Notes: a model not told the origin generated them from the letters alone. Shown: positions 15,885 to 24,420, counted from the stretch's first letter. The stretch is DNA of 37,025 nucleotides from Prevotellaceae bacterium (GCA_031258195.1 JAIRNF010000044.1:1-37025); one strand, 5' to 3'. Program-made: numbers and translations.

Positions 15885-16937
15885 ATGAAAGAGTCCAATA
15901 CCAACTTCTTAGACAGGAATGAGTTTAACTACGCACCTTCGCAAAAGGTTGTAGATGCTCTTAAAAATTTCGATGTCAATACCCTATGCTTTTATACTAG
16001 AATTTATGACGAAGGGAAAAAAAGCATATTTTCCGAATTTTTATCTGAGCTGTATAACATCGATGAAACTCAGATCTTGCTAGGATACGGAGGCGAGGAT
16101 ATTCTAAAGCAAGCTGTACATTTCTTTTTGACAGAAGAAGACGGAAATAAAACTATTCTAATTCCATCGTTATCATGGTGGTACTATAAATCTATTGCCG
16201 ACGAGGTAAACGGAGATACTATACAATACCCCCTTTTTGAAGAGAACGATACCTTTAAATACAACGTACAGGTGTTAGCAGAAATGGTTAAGAAAGAAAA
16301 GCCCAAAGTGGTGCTAATCGCCTCGCCTAACAACCCGACGGGAAATAGCCTCACTCCCGTAGAATTAGAAACTATTTTATTGCAAATACCGCATACAACG
16401 CAAGTTCTTATAGATGAAGCATATGCTTCGTTCATATCAAACGATAGCAGCTATATAAAAATACTCGTTAATAAATTTCCTAACATTATCATTATCCGTA
16501 CGTTATCTAAATTCTACGGGCTTCCCGGATTGCGGATGGGCTTCGGCTTTATGAGTAAGGAGCTAAGCAGATTTAGTAGCTATAGTAATAAGTATCTGGG
16601 GTACAACAGAATTTCTGAAGCTATAGCCATTGCCGCTCTCGAATCTGACGAGCATTATAGAGATATTGCTGCAAAAATGAACGAAGACCGCCAGGCATAC
16701 GAAGAAGAGCTTGGCGCACTACCCGGTTTTAAAGTCTATAAATCTGCAGCAAACTTTATTCTGATAAAGTACCCCATAGAGCTTAAGCCTGCTCTGAAAG
16801 AGGCTTTTTCGAAAGAGAACTTTAAGATAAAGTTTATGGACGAACCCGGTATCAATACACACCTTCGTATAACGCTGGGTCGCCAAGAACAAAACAGAAA
16901 AGTAATAGATATCATAAAAAGTGTAGCTACTTCATGA
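15885..16937 (+). CDS. HisC/CobD-like PLP-dependent aminotransferase-fold enzyme
   Basis: A 350-residue fold-type I PLP enzyme closest in pattern to histidinol-phosphate aminotransferase and to CobD-type decarboxylases. Key features: SPNNPTGN at 148-154, DEAY with the PLP-ring Asp at 178, RTLSKFYGLPGLRMGF with the Schiff-base Lys209, and Arg217 for phosphate. The carboxylate-binding Arg is probably in HLRITLG near 329. Its ATGA overlap with a nucleotidyltransferase and the following LicD gene argue against a role in histidine synthesis. It may make an amino alcohol phosphate or an amino-phosphonate to be activated and attached to a glycan. Aminotransferase and decarboxylase activity cannot be separated by eye. 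Confidence 0.72.
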   Translation: MKESNTNFLDRNEFNYAPSQKVVDALKNFDVNTLCFYTRIYDEGKKSIFSEFLSELYNIDETQILLGYGGEDILKQAVHFFLTEEDGNKTILIPSLSWWYYKSIADEVNGDTIQYPLFEENDTFKYNVQVLAEMVKKEKPKVVLIASPNNPTGNSLTPVELETILLQIPHTTQVLIDEAYASFISNDSSYIKILVNKFPNIIIIRTLSKFYGLPGLRMGFGFMSKELSRFSSYSNKYLGYNRISEAIAIAALESDEHYRDIAAKMNEDRQAYEEELGALPGFKVYKSAANFILIKYPIELKPALKEAFSKENFKIKFMDEPGINTHLRITLGRQEQNRKVIDIIKSVATS

Positions 16938-17665
16938 AGGCAATTATTCTTGCAGCAGGAATAGCTTCTCGCTTAAGACCGTTAACAGACCATATTCCGA
17001 AGTGTCTGCTAAAAGTTGGAGAAAAAAGCCTGCTTGAAAGAACGTTTGATGCCCTTATACAGAATGGCGTTAGCGATTTCGCCGTTGTTACAGGGTACAA
17101 GCAGCGGCAAATTGTAGATTTTTTAACGTCAAATTATTCTGAACAAACCATTAAACTTATTTATAACGATAAGTACGAAACAACCAATAATGTATACTCC
17201 CTGTGGCTTGCATGTCCCTACGTCCAAAAGGAAGAGGTTTTACTGTTAGACAGCGATATTATTTTTGATCCTCAAATAGTAGGTGCGCTGCTACAATCTC
17301 CAAAACAAAATGCTCTGGCTTTAAACAAGCATGAGCTGGGAGATGAAGAGATAAAAGTTATAGCCGATAGCGATGGTAAGGTTTTAGAAATCAGCAAAAC
17401 ATGCTCTCCTACCGAAGCCATTGGCGAATCTATCGGTATAGAAAAAATAGCTCCAGGATACTTCGAAGCCTTAACGAACGAATTGGAGCGGATGATAGTG
17501 GAAGAAAAGCAGGACAACGTTTTCTACGAAAAAGCATTTGAACGATTAATCGCTCAAGATCACTTTTTCTACGCAATAGATACTACCGCATTCTTCTCTG
17601 CCGAACTGGATACAGCTAAAGATTTTGAACATGCGCAAAAGCTGATACCTCCTCACCTACACTAA
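16934..17665 (+). CDS. LicC/PntC-like nucleotidyltransferase
   Basis: The 243-residue protein opens with KAIILAAGIASRLRPLT and IPKCLLKVG, the nucleotide-binding signature of NTP transferases, and has LLLDSDIIFDP near residue 105 with the metal-binding Asp. The size and ATNNVYSLWLA-like segment (TTNNVYSLWLA) are typical of LicC, the CTP:phosphocholine cytidylyltransferase, and its relatives that activate 2-aminoethylphosphonate or other small phosphates. The ATG overlaps the previous stop (ATGA), so translation is coupled. LicD follows after 18 bases. The natural substrate depends on the upstream PLP enzyme and is not certain. Cytoplasmic. Confidence 0.8.
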   Translation: MKAIILAAGIASRLRPLTDHIPKCLLKVGEKSLLERTFDALIQNGVSDFAVVTGYKQRQIVDFLTSNYSEQTIKLIYNDKYETTNNVYSLWLACPYVQKEEVLLLDSDIIFDPQIVGALLQSPKQNALALNKHELGDEEIKVIADSDGKVLEISKTCSPTEAIGESIGIEKIAPGYFEALTNELERMIVEEKQDNVFYEKAFERLIAQDHFFYAIDTTAFFSAELDTAKDFEHAQKLIPPHLH

Positions 17666-17683
17666 AACCAATAGAAGCATAGT

Positions 17684-18544
17684 ATGGTAACCTACGATAT
17701 ACGGACATTGCAACTATCTGTTCTAAATACATTGTTAGCACTTCATAAAGTATGTGAAGAGCATCAGCTGCGTTACTATATTATTGCCGGAACTCTTTTA
17801 GGAGCTGTTAGGCACAAAGGGTTTATACCATGGGATGATGATTTAGATATAGGCATGCCACGCCCCGACTACGATAAGCTAATTGCGAACGCTAAAGAAT
17901 GGCTACCAGCGCCCTACGAGCTGATTAGCGGAGAGACTAACAAACAGCACCTTGCCGCATTTGGTAAAATTCAGAACGCAGATACAACGCTTATCGAAAA
18001 TCCTACCAGGGTGTTTTTGGGCGGCGCTTATATAGATGTGTTTCCGTTAGATGGTGTTCCTAATGGAAAATTAGCACAAACGTTACATTTTGCCAGCTAT
18101 AAGTTTTATAAGAAGATACTTTACTTTCATTTTAGAGATCCATATCGGCATGGAAAGGGAATTAGGGCGCTACCTACACTTATTAGCCGTAAACTGATTA
18201 GTTTGGAAAAGCTGCACCGCAAGTTGAGAAAGATACTAACAAAGTATAGCTTCGATAAGCGCTCTTTGGTTGCAGACTACGATGACTACGGCAGATGCAT
18301 TCTGAATAAGGAAAAAGATTTGGGAGAGCCTACCCCTATTATATTTGAGGGACATAAGGTATGGGGTATAAAAGACTACAACTTATACCTTACAAAGAAA
18401 TACGGGGACTACATGACGATACCTGCGATAGAAAATCAAAAGCAACATCAGTTCTACTACCTAGACCTGACTACCTCCTATAAATCGATTACTGATGTAA
18501 ATGAATTTTTGAAAAAAATAAAAGAGGAAAAAGAACATTCTTAG
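17684..18544 (+). CDS. LicD-family phospho-group transferase
   Basis: The 286-residue protein has the LicD core: YYIIAGTLLGAVRHKGFIPW (residues 31-50) followed by DDDLDIGMPRPDYDKL with the metal-binding Asp51-53 and Asp55. LicD proteins move phosphocholine or similar groups from a CDP-activated donor to sugars of surface polysaccharides, acting at the cytoplasmic face of the membrane. The C-terminal half is basic. Together with the upstream nucleotidyltransferase and PLP enzyme it forms a make-activate-attach set. The transcript ends at the hairpin at 18601. Family call firm; the moiety transferred is an inference from context. Confidence 0.85.
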   Translation: MVTYDIRTLQLSVLNTLLALHKVCEEHQLRYYIIAGTLLGAVRHKGFIPWDDDLDIGMPRPDYDKLIANAKEWLPAPYELISGETNKQHLAAFGKIQNADTTLIENPTRVFLGGAYIDVFPLDGVPNGKLAQTLHFASYKFYKKILYFHFRDPYRHGKGIRALPTLISRKLISLEKLHRKLRKILTKYSFDKRSLVADYDDYGRCILNKEKDLGEPTPIIFEGHKVWGIKDYNLYLTKKYGDYMTIPAIENQKQHQFYYLDLTTSYKSITDVNEFLKKIKEEKEHS

Positions 18545-18600
18545 CCTATACCCTACTTCTTTCTTATATAATAGCAGCAATTCAAATCATAATAAAATTA

Positions 18601-18633
18601 AAAATGCCTCTCAATTTTATTGAGAGGCATTTT
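18601..18633. terminator. bidirectional Rho-independent terminator
   Basis: AAAATGCCTCTCAAT (18601-18615) and ATTGAGAGGCATTTT (18619-18633) form a perfect 15-bp stem with a TTT loop. T-runs on both strands let it end both the licD unit and the convergent ferredoxin gene, whose stop is at 18654. Confidence 0.92.
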
Positions 18634-18653
18634 ATTCAAATTGTCAATTCTTC

Positions 18654-18821
18654 TTATTCCGGATTGATTGCTGATACAGGACATACATCTGCGCATGTTC
18701 CACAATCTGTACAAACCTCAGGATCAATCTTATAGATGTCTCCAGGAGAAATTGCCTCAACAGGGCATTCATTGATGCACGTTCCGCAAGCTGTGCAATC
18801 ATCACTGATTTTATAAGCCAT
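18654..18821 (-). CDS. 2[4Fe-4S] ferredoxin
   Basis: A 55-residue protein, short enough to be missed by ORF length cutoffs. It has two clostridial-type clusters: CTACGTCINECP (residues 9-20) and CTDCGTCADVCP (37-48), each CxxCxxCxxxCP. It should carry low-potential electrons in the cytoplasm, for example for pyruvate:ferredoxin oxidoreductase or hydrogenases, as expected for an anaerobe. The ATG is at 18819-18821. It has its own promoter with an exact -7 and a well-spaced -33, and shares a terminator with licD, so it is a single-gene unit. The call is firm. Confidence 0.95.
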   Translation of the reverse strand: MAYKISDDCTACGTCINECPVEAISPGDIYKIDPEVCTDCGTCADVCPVSAINPE

Positions 18822-18852
18822 TTCTAATGTGTTTTATAATTATACAACAGAA

Positions 18853-18884
18853 CAAAAGTAGGATATATATTTTATATCTGCAAA
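18853..18884 (-). promoter_or_regulatory. ferredoxin promoter, near-perfect
   Basis: On the minus strand TTTG (18881-18884) is followed after 20 bases by TACTTTTG (18853-18860), matching both elements and the spacing of the Bacteroidota vegetative promoter. It lies 31 bases upstream of the ferredoxin ATG. This is the best promoter in the window. Confidence 0.82.
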
Positions 18885-18995
18885 CAAACAGCAGCCGTAA
18901 TACTTTTGTTGAAAAAAATCTACAAATAGTGTTAAACAACCCGCCTGCTCCGTAAAAGTATTTATAAAGCATTTAAATTGCTTTCAGTATTTTCA

Positions 18996-19003
18996 TACCT
19001 TTG
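18996..19003 (+). promoter_or_regulatory. -7 promoter box upstream of the DUF1573 gene
   Basis: TACCTTTG matches TAnnTTTG and lies 53 bases before the ATG at 19057. The nearest TTG (18978-18980) is 15 bases away, shorter than ideal. A second exact box, TACTTTTG, occurs at 18901-18908, so two starts are possible. Confidence 0.5.
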
Positions 19004-19056
19004 TTCAAATGTTCAAATAAGGTATTGCAAGATTTTAATCAATTTATATATCAGCT

Positions 19057-20145
19057 ATGAGAACTAAAATCATATCATTATTTACATTTATACTGTCTGC
19101 TCTTTGTACGTTAAATGCACAAGCAAAAGGAGTTATTACTCTGGAGAAAACAGCTCACGATTTTGGTACCATTCTCGAAAAAGACGGCAATGTCAGCTAT
19201 ACATTTATGTTTACCAATACAGGAGATGAGCCGATAATTATTAGTAACGTGTCAGCATCGTGTGGGTGTACCACTCCGGAGTGGACTAAAGGTCCTATTC
19301 TTCCCGGTAAAAAAGGTAGTGTAAAAGCCACATATGTGCCTATTGGACGCCCCGGTCTATTCGATAAAAGCTTAGCCATAATATCCAATGCACAAGAAAG
19401 TGCTGTTACAATCCATGTTAGGGGAGAAGTTGTACAGAAAGCGCTAAGCGTAGAAGAACAATATCCAGTTGCTATTGGTAAGCAGCTAAGGCTTGCATCT
19501 TCAAATATTGCTTTTGCGCGTATTACAAAAAATGCAACAAGAACGACAGATATCCAGATTTATAACAATGGTACAGAACCTATCGGAGTGACTTTTGATA
19601 AAATTCCTCCCCACATAAAGCTTAAGGTAGAGCCGGAAAGCATTGCTCCTAAAACTAAAGGAAGAATAGTATGTACATACGAAACAGCCAAAACAAGCGA
19701 GTGGGGATTTATTACCGATGTTATCAGCTTTAAGGTAAACAACAAAAAAGCTGATAACACAAAGTTGAATGTGAGCGCTACTATTTTAGACGATTTTTCT
19801 GAGATAACCAGCGAGCAAAGGATGAACGGACCCTACCCTCAGTTTAGAGTAGGTAGCCAAGCGTTCAACAATACGCTTAAAGGGTCTCTTATTAATACTA
19901 CGTTTATACTGACAAATTCCGGCGAAACACCTATGACTATTCGTAAGGTTTCGTCAGAAAATCCGACAGTAATAGCCAGCGCATCAAAAACTACCGTGAA
20001 AGCGGGCGAAAGCATAGAAATAAAAGTTGCGATAGATACCCGTACGTTCGACGTAGGTGCATTCACTGTTTCTATTTCAGTATTTAGTAACAGCCCTCGT
20101 AACCCACAAGCAAACCTTATGGTTACAGGAACAATTATTAATTAA
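19057..20145 (+). CDS. exported DUF1573-domain protein
   Basis: The 362-residue protein has a signal peptide (TKIISLFTFILSALCTLNAQ) and then a DUF1573 domain at about 28-125: HDFGTILEKDG, FTNTGDEPI, and the hallmark SASCGCTTPEW with Cys69 and Cys71. A second related module near 265-360 (FILTNSGETPMTIRKVSSEN) lacks the cysteines. DUF1573 proteins are Ig-like and abundant in Bacteroidota; their role is unknown, probably periplasmic or surface assembly. meaB starts 22 bases downstream, so they are probably co-transcribed. The domain call is confident and function is not known. Confidence 0.83.
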   Translation: MRTKIISLFTFILSALCTLNAQAKGVITLEKTAHDFGTILEKDGNVSYTFMFTNTGDEPIIISNVSASCGCTTPEWTKGPILPGKKGSVKATYVPIGRPGLFDKSLAIISNAQESAVTIHVRGEVVQKALSVEEQYPVAIGKQLRLASSNIAFARITKNATRTTDIQIYNNGTEPIGVTFDKIPPHIKLKVEPESIAPKTKGRIVCTYETAKTSEWGFITDVISFKVNNKKADNTKLNVSATILDDFSEITSEQRMNGPYPQFRVGSQAFNNTLKGSLINTTFILTNSGETPMTIRKVSSENPTVIASASKTTVKAGESIEIKVAIDTRTFDVGAFTVSISVFSNSPRNPQANLMVTGTIIN

Positions 20146-20167
20146 TCAGCATTACTCTGAAAATAAC

Positions 20168-21259
20168 ATGGATGAAAATTCCTTACTAGATAAAAGTGCA
20201 TTAAAAGTAAATAGCGGAATAGAGCAACCTCCAATTGTAAATCCCAATGCTATTTCGAGGTTAAAGAAAAACAGGCAAAAACTTCTAAGCGTTGATGAAT
20301 ATGTGGCAGGAATTACAAGCGGAAACCGTACTATTCTTAGCAAAGCAATTACGTTAGTAGAGAGCGTATTGCCAGAGCATCATGCAATGGGACAAGAAAT
20401 TATAGAAAAATGTCTCCCCTACTCGTCTTTATCCATACGCATTGGTATTACCGGTGTTCCCGGTGCAGGCAAGAGTACATTTATCGAATCGTTTGGCAAG
20501 CTAATTACCGGAATGGGATATAAACTTGCTGTACTGGCGATAGACCCCAGTAGTTCTCGCTCTAAAGGTAGTATTCTTGGCGATAAAACACGTATGGAAA
20601 CGTTAAGTATCGATCCTGATGCATTTATTCGCCCAAGCCCTTCTGCTGGTTCATTAGGTGGCGTAGCACGTAAAACAAGAGAGTCTGTCATCTTATGTGA
20701 GGCTGCCGGTTTTGATGTAGTGTTTATCGAAACTGTTGGGGTTGGACAATCTGAAACGGCGGTACACTCTATGGTAGATTTCTTTTTACTTCTTATGATT
20801 GCCGGCGCAGGCGATGAGCTGCAAGGTATAAAGCGGGGTATTATGGAAATGGCAGATTTGCTCGTTATCAACAAAGCCGACGGATCTAACATCGTAAAAG
20901 CTCAGCAGGCACGCGCCGAATATCAAAGCGCTATGCAGCTGTTTCCACCCACAGAATCGGGCTGGAAACCGAAGGCGCTTACATGCTCTGCCCTCGAACG
21001 CATAGGTTTTGACGAAATATGGGAAACGATTAGCAGCCACATACAGCTAACAAAGGATAATGGTTTCTTTGAGGCTCACAGGCGCCAACAATCAAAATAC
21101 TGGCTATACGAATCGATAAACGAGAGCCTATCCGACAATTTCTATCATCATCCGGAAATTGAGAGAAATATCGAGAGCATAGAAAATCAGGTATTAGAAG
21201 ATAAAATCAGCTCTTTCGCTGCCGCTAAGCAGCTACTAAGTCTATACTTAAATAAATAA
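20168..21259 (+). CDS. meaB: methylmalonyl-CoA mutase-associated GTPase
   Basis: A 363-residue G3E-type GTPase (MeaB/ArgK) that protects and loads adenosylcobalamin into methylmalonyl-CoA mutase, part of the succinate-propionate route. Visible motifs: Walker A GVPGAGKST at 96-104, the family block AIDPSSSRSKGSILGDKTRM, SAGSLGGVARKTRE, FIETVGVGQSE and the guanine-specificity NKAD. The ATG at 20168 is chosen; the longer frame from 20057 lies inside the upstream gene and adds unrelated residues. The mutase subunits are not in the window. A TlpA-like gene begins 33 bases later on the same strand. Call firm. Confidence 0.93.
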   Translation: MDENSLLDKSALKVNSGIEQPPIVNPNAISRLKKNRQKLLSVDEYVAGITSGNRTILSKAITLVESVLPEHHAMGQEIIEKCLPYSSLSIRIGITGVPGAGKSTFIESFGKLITGMGYKLAVLAIDPSSSRSKGSILGDKTRMETLSIDPDAFIRPSPSAGSLGGVARKTRESVILCEAAGFDVVFIETVGVGQSETAVHSMVDFFLLLMIAGAGDELQGIKRGIMEMADLLVINKADGSNIVKAQQARAEYQSAMQLFPPTESGWKPKALTCSALERIGFDEIWETISSHIQLTKDNGFFEAHRRQQSKYWLYESINESLSDNFYHHPEIERNIESIENQVLEDKISSFAAAKQLLSLYLNK

Positions 21260-21292
21260 CCATAATTCAAACAACTAAAAGTAACTAACCCA

Positions 21293-22402
21293 ATGAAAAG
21301 AATACTACTGATTATTGTTGCTGCAATTGCGCTTTATTCGTGCAACAGCGCTCCTTCGTACACCATTAAAGGTACGGTAAACAAAACAGATCTAGAAGGT
21401 GCTCAGGTTTTTCTAACACTTACAGAGAATAGAGAAACAACCAATATTGATACGGCTACCATTACTAACGGAGCCTTCGAGCTTAAAGGGGTTGTAGAAA
21501 CACCTAAAATTTATGCTATCAGTATTAATAATAATGATGAAGATCCTATTAGAGTAAGCTTTATTTTAGAGAATGCGCCTATCACAATAACTATAGATGA
21601 AAATGAAAATAAAATCGGCGGAACCCCTACAAACGACGCATTCCAACAATACCAAAGCCAGATTGCAGTTTTTAATAAGCAAATAGAAGACGTTTATGAA
21701 GAATATAAAACCTCAAATGAAGCAGGCGAAATGACACCTGAGCTGGAAGAGTCTTTATCAGCAAAGCTGGACGAAGCTTATGAAAAAATGCTTGAGCTTC
21801 AGAAACAATTTGCTGCTGCCAATATCAATAATCCTGCCGGACAAACCGTTCTTCGCAGCGTTTCGTATAGACTATCGGCAGAAGAGCTGAGAACAGCAAT
21901 TTCAGGAGCAGACTCAACAGCAACGCAAACAGATATTTTGAAAGGTATTTCTGAGCGAATCGATGCGTTAGAGAAAACTGCCGTAGGACAAAAATACACA
22001 GACCTTCGCTACCCGAACCCGGACGGCATAGAAGTTGCTCTGTCTGACTATGTTGAAAAAAACAAAGTTGTGCTGGTTGATTTCTGGGCATCGTGGTGCG
22101 GACCTTGCAGAAGAGACATGCCTAACGTTGTTGCTGCCTATAAGAAATATAAAAATAAAGGTTTTGAGGTTGTTGGCGTTTCTTTAGACCGCACAAAAGA
22201 AGCTTGGGTTAAAGGTATTGAAGAGCTTAATATAACTTGGCCCCAGATGTCTGATATTAAGTATTGGGACAGCGAAGCTGCCAAAACATATGCAGTAAAC
22301 AGCATTCCTCATATGATGCTTATTGATGCAGAAGGTACCATTATTGCCAGAGGTATTCATGGCGGCGACCTTGACAGCATGTTAAACGACTTATTGAAGT
22401 AG
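21293..22402 (+). CDS. TlpA-like thiol-disulfide lipoprotein (DUF4369 + thioredoxin)
   Basis: The 369-residue protein is a lipoprotein (lipobox ALYSC, Cys17) with an N-terminal DUF4369 domain (about 22-115, YTIKGTVNKTDLEGAQVFL), a helical middle region (about 120-240), and a C-terminal thioredoxin domain with the redox motif WCGPC at 268-272 and a cis-Pro in NSIPHMM. It should face the periplasm and reduce or exchange protein thiols, as in other TlpA/ResA-like proteins. It follows meaB by 33 bases. A hairpin at 22422 separates it from its paralogue downstream, which lacks the thioredoxin domain. Confidence 0.88.
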   Translation: MKRILLIIVAAIALYSCNSAPSYTIKGTVNKTDLEGAQVFLTLTENRETTNIDTATITNGAFELKGVVETPKIYAISINNNDEDPIRVSFILENAPITITIDENENKIGGTPTNDAFQQYQSQIAVFNKQIEDVYEEYKTSNEAGEMTPELEESLSAKLDEAYEKMLELQKQFAAANINNPAGQTVLRSVSYRLSAEELRTAISGADSTATQTDILKGISERIDALEKTAVGQKYTDLRYPNPDGIEVALSDYVEKNKVVLVDFWASWCGPCRRDMPNVVAAYKKYKNKGFEVVGVSLDRTKEAWVKGIEELNITWPQMSDIKYWDSEAAKTYAVNSIPHMMLIDAEGTIIARGIHGGDLDSMLNDLLK

Positions 22403-22421
22403 CTTTCTTTTAAATTATAGT

Positions 22422-22459
22422 ATCAGCAATTATAGCATTAATATGTTGTAATTGCTGAT
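22422..22459 (+). terminator. hairpin between the DUF4369 paralogues
   Basis: ATCAGCAATTATAGCA (22422-22437) pairs with TGTTGTAATTGCTGAT (22444-22459) at 14 of 16 positions with a six-base loop; TTCTT follows. It is an imperfect terminator and may only reduce read-through into the next gene, which begins 21 bases on. Confidence 0.6.
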
Positions 22460-22479
22460 TTCTTAGAATAGGTAGCTCT

Positions 22480-23151
22480 ATGAAACGCTTACTATTATCA
22501 GCACTCATTACTTTTTTGGGTATAGGTTGTTTTGCCCAAAACCAGCTCTATACTATTAAGGGAACAATTCACGACGTTGATTTAAACGGAGAAAGGGTAG
22601 ATTTAATGGAGTTTGGAGAAGATACCAATTTCGCCATTCAAGATACCAGAATTCGGAATAATTCATTTCTATTTTCCGGAAAAATAGATCAACCTAGGCT
22701 GTGGATATTGCTAATTGAGAATCACAAAATACTGCTTGTTGTAGAAAAGGCAGATATAATAGTTGATATATACCGTGATAGTAGTAAAGTTTCGGGAACT
22801 AAAATAAATGAAGACTTTCAGGCGTTTGTTGATAAATCGAATGCTTACAGAAAAGAAATTACAGAGCTATTCGCCCGCTACCAGGCAGCGCCTGAAGATT
22901 CTCCGGAAAAAGATTCGTTGATGAAGCAACTTGAAGATATGGAGAAGCACTGGCAGTCTAAAGTTATAGTAGAATTTGTAGAAGCAAACATCAATAACCC
23001 TGCCGGTCAAAGAGCTTTTAAGTCGGTACTACCGGATTTGTCAGCTGAAGAACTAAAGCGGATTATAGCTAAAGTAGATTCTGTAAGTATTAATATTCCA
23101 TATATACAAAGGGCTATAGAACAGGTTAATGCGGCAGAGGATACACCCTAA
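22480..23151 (+). CDS. DUF4369 protein lacking the thioredoxin domain
   Basis: A 223-residue exported protein (signal peptide KRLLLSALITFLGIGCFAQ) with the DUF4369 domain (YTIKGTIHDVDLNGERVDLM) and the same helical middle segment as the preceding gene: NINNPAGQ and LSAEEL occur in both. It stops where the thioredoxin domain would begin, so it appears to be a tandem duplicate that lost its redox module, though it ends with a clean stop and no remnant of WCGPC follows. Whether it cooperates with the full-length paralogue is unknown. A Cys occurs at position 17 but the flanking GIGC is not an ideal lipobox. A strong terminator follows. Confidence 0.78.
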   Translation: MKRLLLSALITFLGIGCFAQNQLYTIKGTIHDVDLNGERVDLMEFGEDTNFAIQDTRIRNNSFLFSGKIDQPRLWILLIENHKILLVVEKADIIVDIYRDSSKVSGTKINEDFQAFVDKSNAYRKEITELFARYQAAPEDSPEKDSLMKQLEDMEKHWQSKVIVEFVEANINNPAGQRAFKSVLPDLSAEELKRIIAKVDSVSINIPYIQRAIEQVNAAEDTP

Positions 23152-23192
23152 ATGCTTTATACTTTAATAAGCTATACCTACAACTAGTGAGC

Positions 23193-23220
23193 AAAAAGGC
23201 AAATGCGGATTTGCCTTTTT
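23193..23220 (+). terminator. Rho-independent terminator
   Basis: AAAAAGGCAAAT (23193-23204) and ATTTGCCTTTTT (23209-23220) form a perfect 12-bp stem with a GCGG loop, followed by more T residues. It ends the unit containing the DUF1573 protein, meaB and the DUF4369 genes. Confidence 0.92.
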
Positions 23221-23281
23221 TTGTACTTTTACATTCTGAAACCTACTATCCTAATTTTTTTACCAACATACATCTTGCAAG

Positions 23282-24412
23282 ATGAATTTTGTAACAGATT
23301 TTATCGATATCTTACGCAATACACTACTAATAACCGGATTGGTTATGGTAATGATGCTGCTTATTGAGTATATAAATGTAACATCGCATGGTAAACGCTT
23401 ACAGAGGCTGCAAAAAACACGATTTGGACAGGTAGTATTTGCTGCAATACTAGGGCTTATTCCCGGATGTATGGGTGGTTTTGCCGCCGTATCTCTTTTT
23501 ACGCATAATGTTATAAACTTCGGAGCATTGTCTGCTGCGTTTATATCGGCTACCGGAGACGAATCGTTTGTAATGTTCGCAACCATCCCAGAAACAGCAA
23601 TACTACTAAACATACTGCTGTTTGTTCTCGCTATTATTGTTGGTGTGGCGGTAAACATGTTCGTAAAAAAATTCCCTGCGCCATTTCAAGCCAACCACTT
23701 TGCTATACATAGCGAAGACCACCATCATCATCACAGTTCGTCAAAAGGAAGCTGGAAAGAAAATCTAAAAAACATTTCGTTTCAACGCGCCATTCTAATT
23801 ACCGGCGTAATTATTTTTATTGTAGGATTAGTGAGCGGTTTACTAGACCACTCGCATGATCACGGTATGGATATTATGGATCACGCACATTGCGATCATG
23901 ATCATGGACACGAGCACCACCATCACCATGATATGAATTTTCTTTTTAACGAGAGATGGCTAAATCTACTATTTGTCGGTGTCAGCGTTATTGTACTCTA
24001 CATACTTCTAAAAGTAAACGACCATTTTCTTTCCGACCATCTTTGGGGGCATGTAATAAAAAAGCACTTTCTCAAAATATTCTTATGGACATTAGGTGCC
24101 TTAGTATTCATCTACCTGATAATGCTAAACGTAAATATACAAGACTGGGTATCCGACAATGCCTTGTGGATACTGCTAATAGCCATACTTATCGGTATTA
24201 TTCCCGAATCGGGACCGCATATGATATTCATTACACTATTTGCCAGCGGACATATACCATTCAGCGTATTTCTGGCAAACTCTATAGTACAAGAAGGTCA
24301 TTCTGCCCTACCCTTGCTTGCCGAATCGAAAAGGGGGTTTGTTTGGGTTAAGCTGCTAAAGATTATGCTAGCTGCTATTGCCGGACTATTGGGATATTTT
24401 ATAGGATTTTAA
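23282..24412 (+). CDS. putative 10TM heavy-metal exporter (ArsP_2 type)
   Basis: The 376-residue membrane protein has about ten hydrophobic segments in two related halves: GLIPGCMGGFAAVSLF in the first and GIIPESGPHMIFITLFASG in the second, the pattern of the 'putative 10TM heavy-metal exporter' family. The central loop is strikingly His-rich: a run of five His at 147-151 and repeated HDH, HCDHDH and HHHHHD between 190 and 217, likely a cytoplasmic or periplasmic metal-binding sensor. The gene follows a terminator and ends just before a palindromic repeat. Substrate (arsenic compound, zinc or other metal) is not determined. Family call by pattern. Confidence 0.72.
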   Translation: MNFVTDFIDILRNTLLITGLVMVMMLLIEYINVTSHGKRLQRLQKTRFGQVVFAAILGLIPGCMGGFAAVSLFTHNVINFGALSAAFISATGDESFVMFATIPETAILLNILLFVLAIIVGVAVNMFVKKFPAPFQANHFAIHSEDHHHHHSSSKGSWKENLKNISFQRAILITGVIIFIVGLVSGLLDHSHDHGMDIMDHAHCDHDHGHEHHHHHDMNFLFNERWLNLLFVGVSVIVLYILLKVNDHFLSDHLWGHVIKKHFLKIFLWTLGALVFIYLIMLNVNIQDWVSDNALWILLIAILIGIIPESGPHMIFITLFASGHIPFSVFLANSIVQEGHSALPLLAESKRGFVWVKLLKIMLAAIAGLLGYFIGF

Positions 24413-24420
24413 AAACATCC

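Noticed and set aside
20057-20167. Longer N-terminus for meaB
   Set aside because: It lies inside the DUF1573 gene, starts at a non-ATG codon and adds 37 residues not seen in MeaB proteins.
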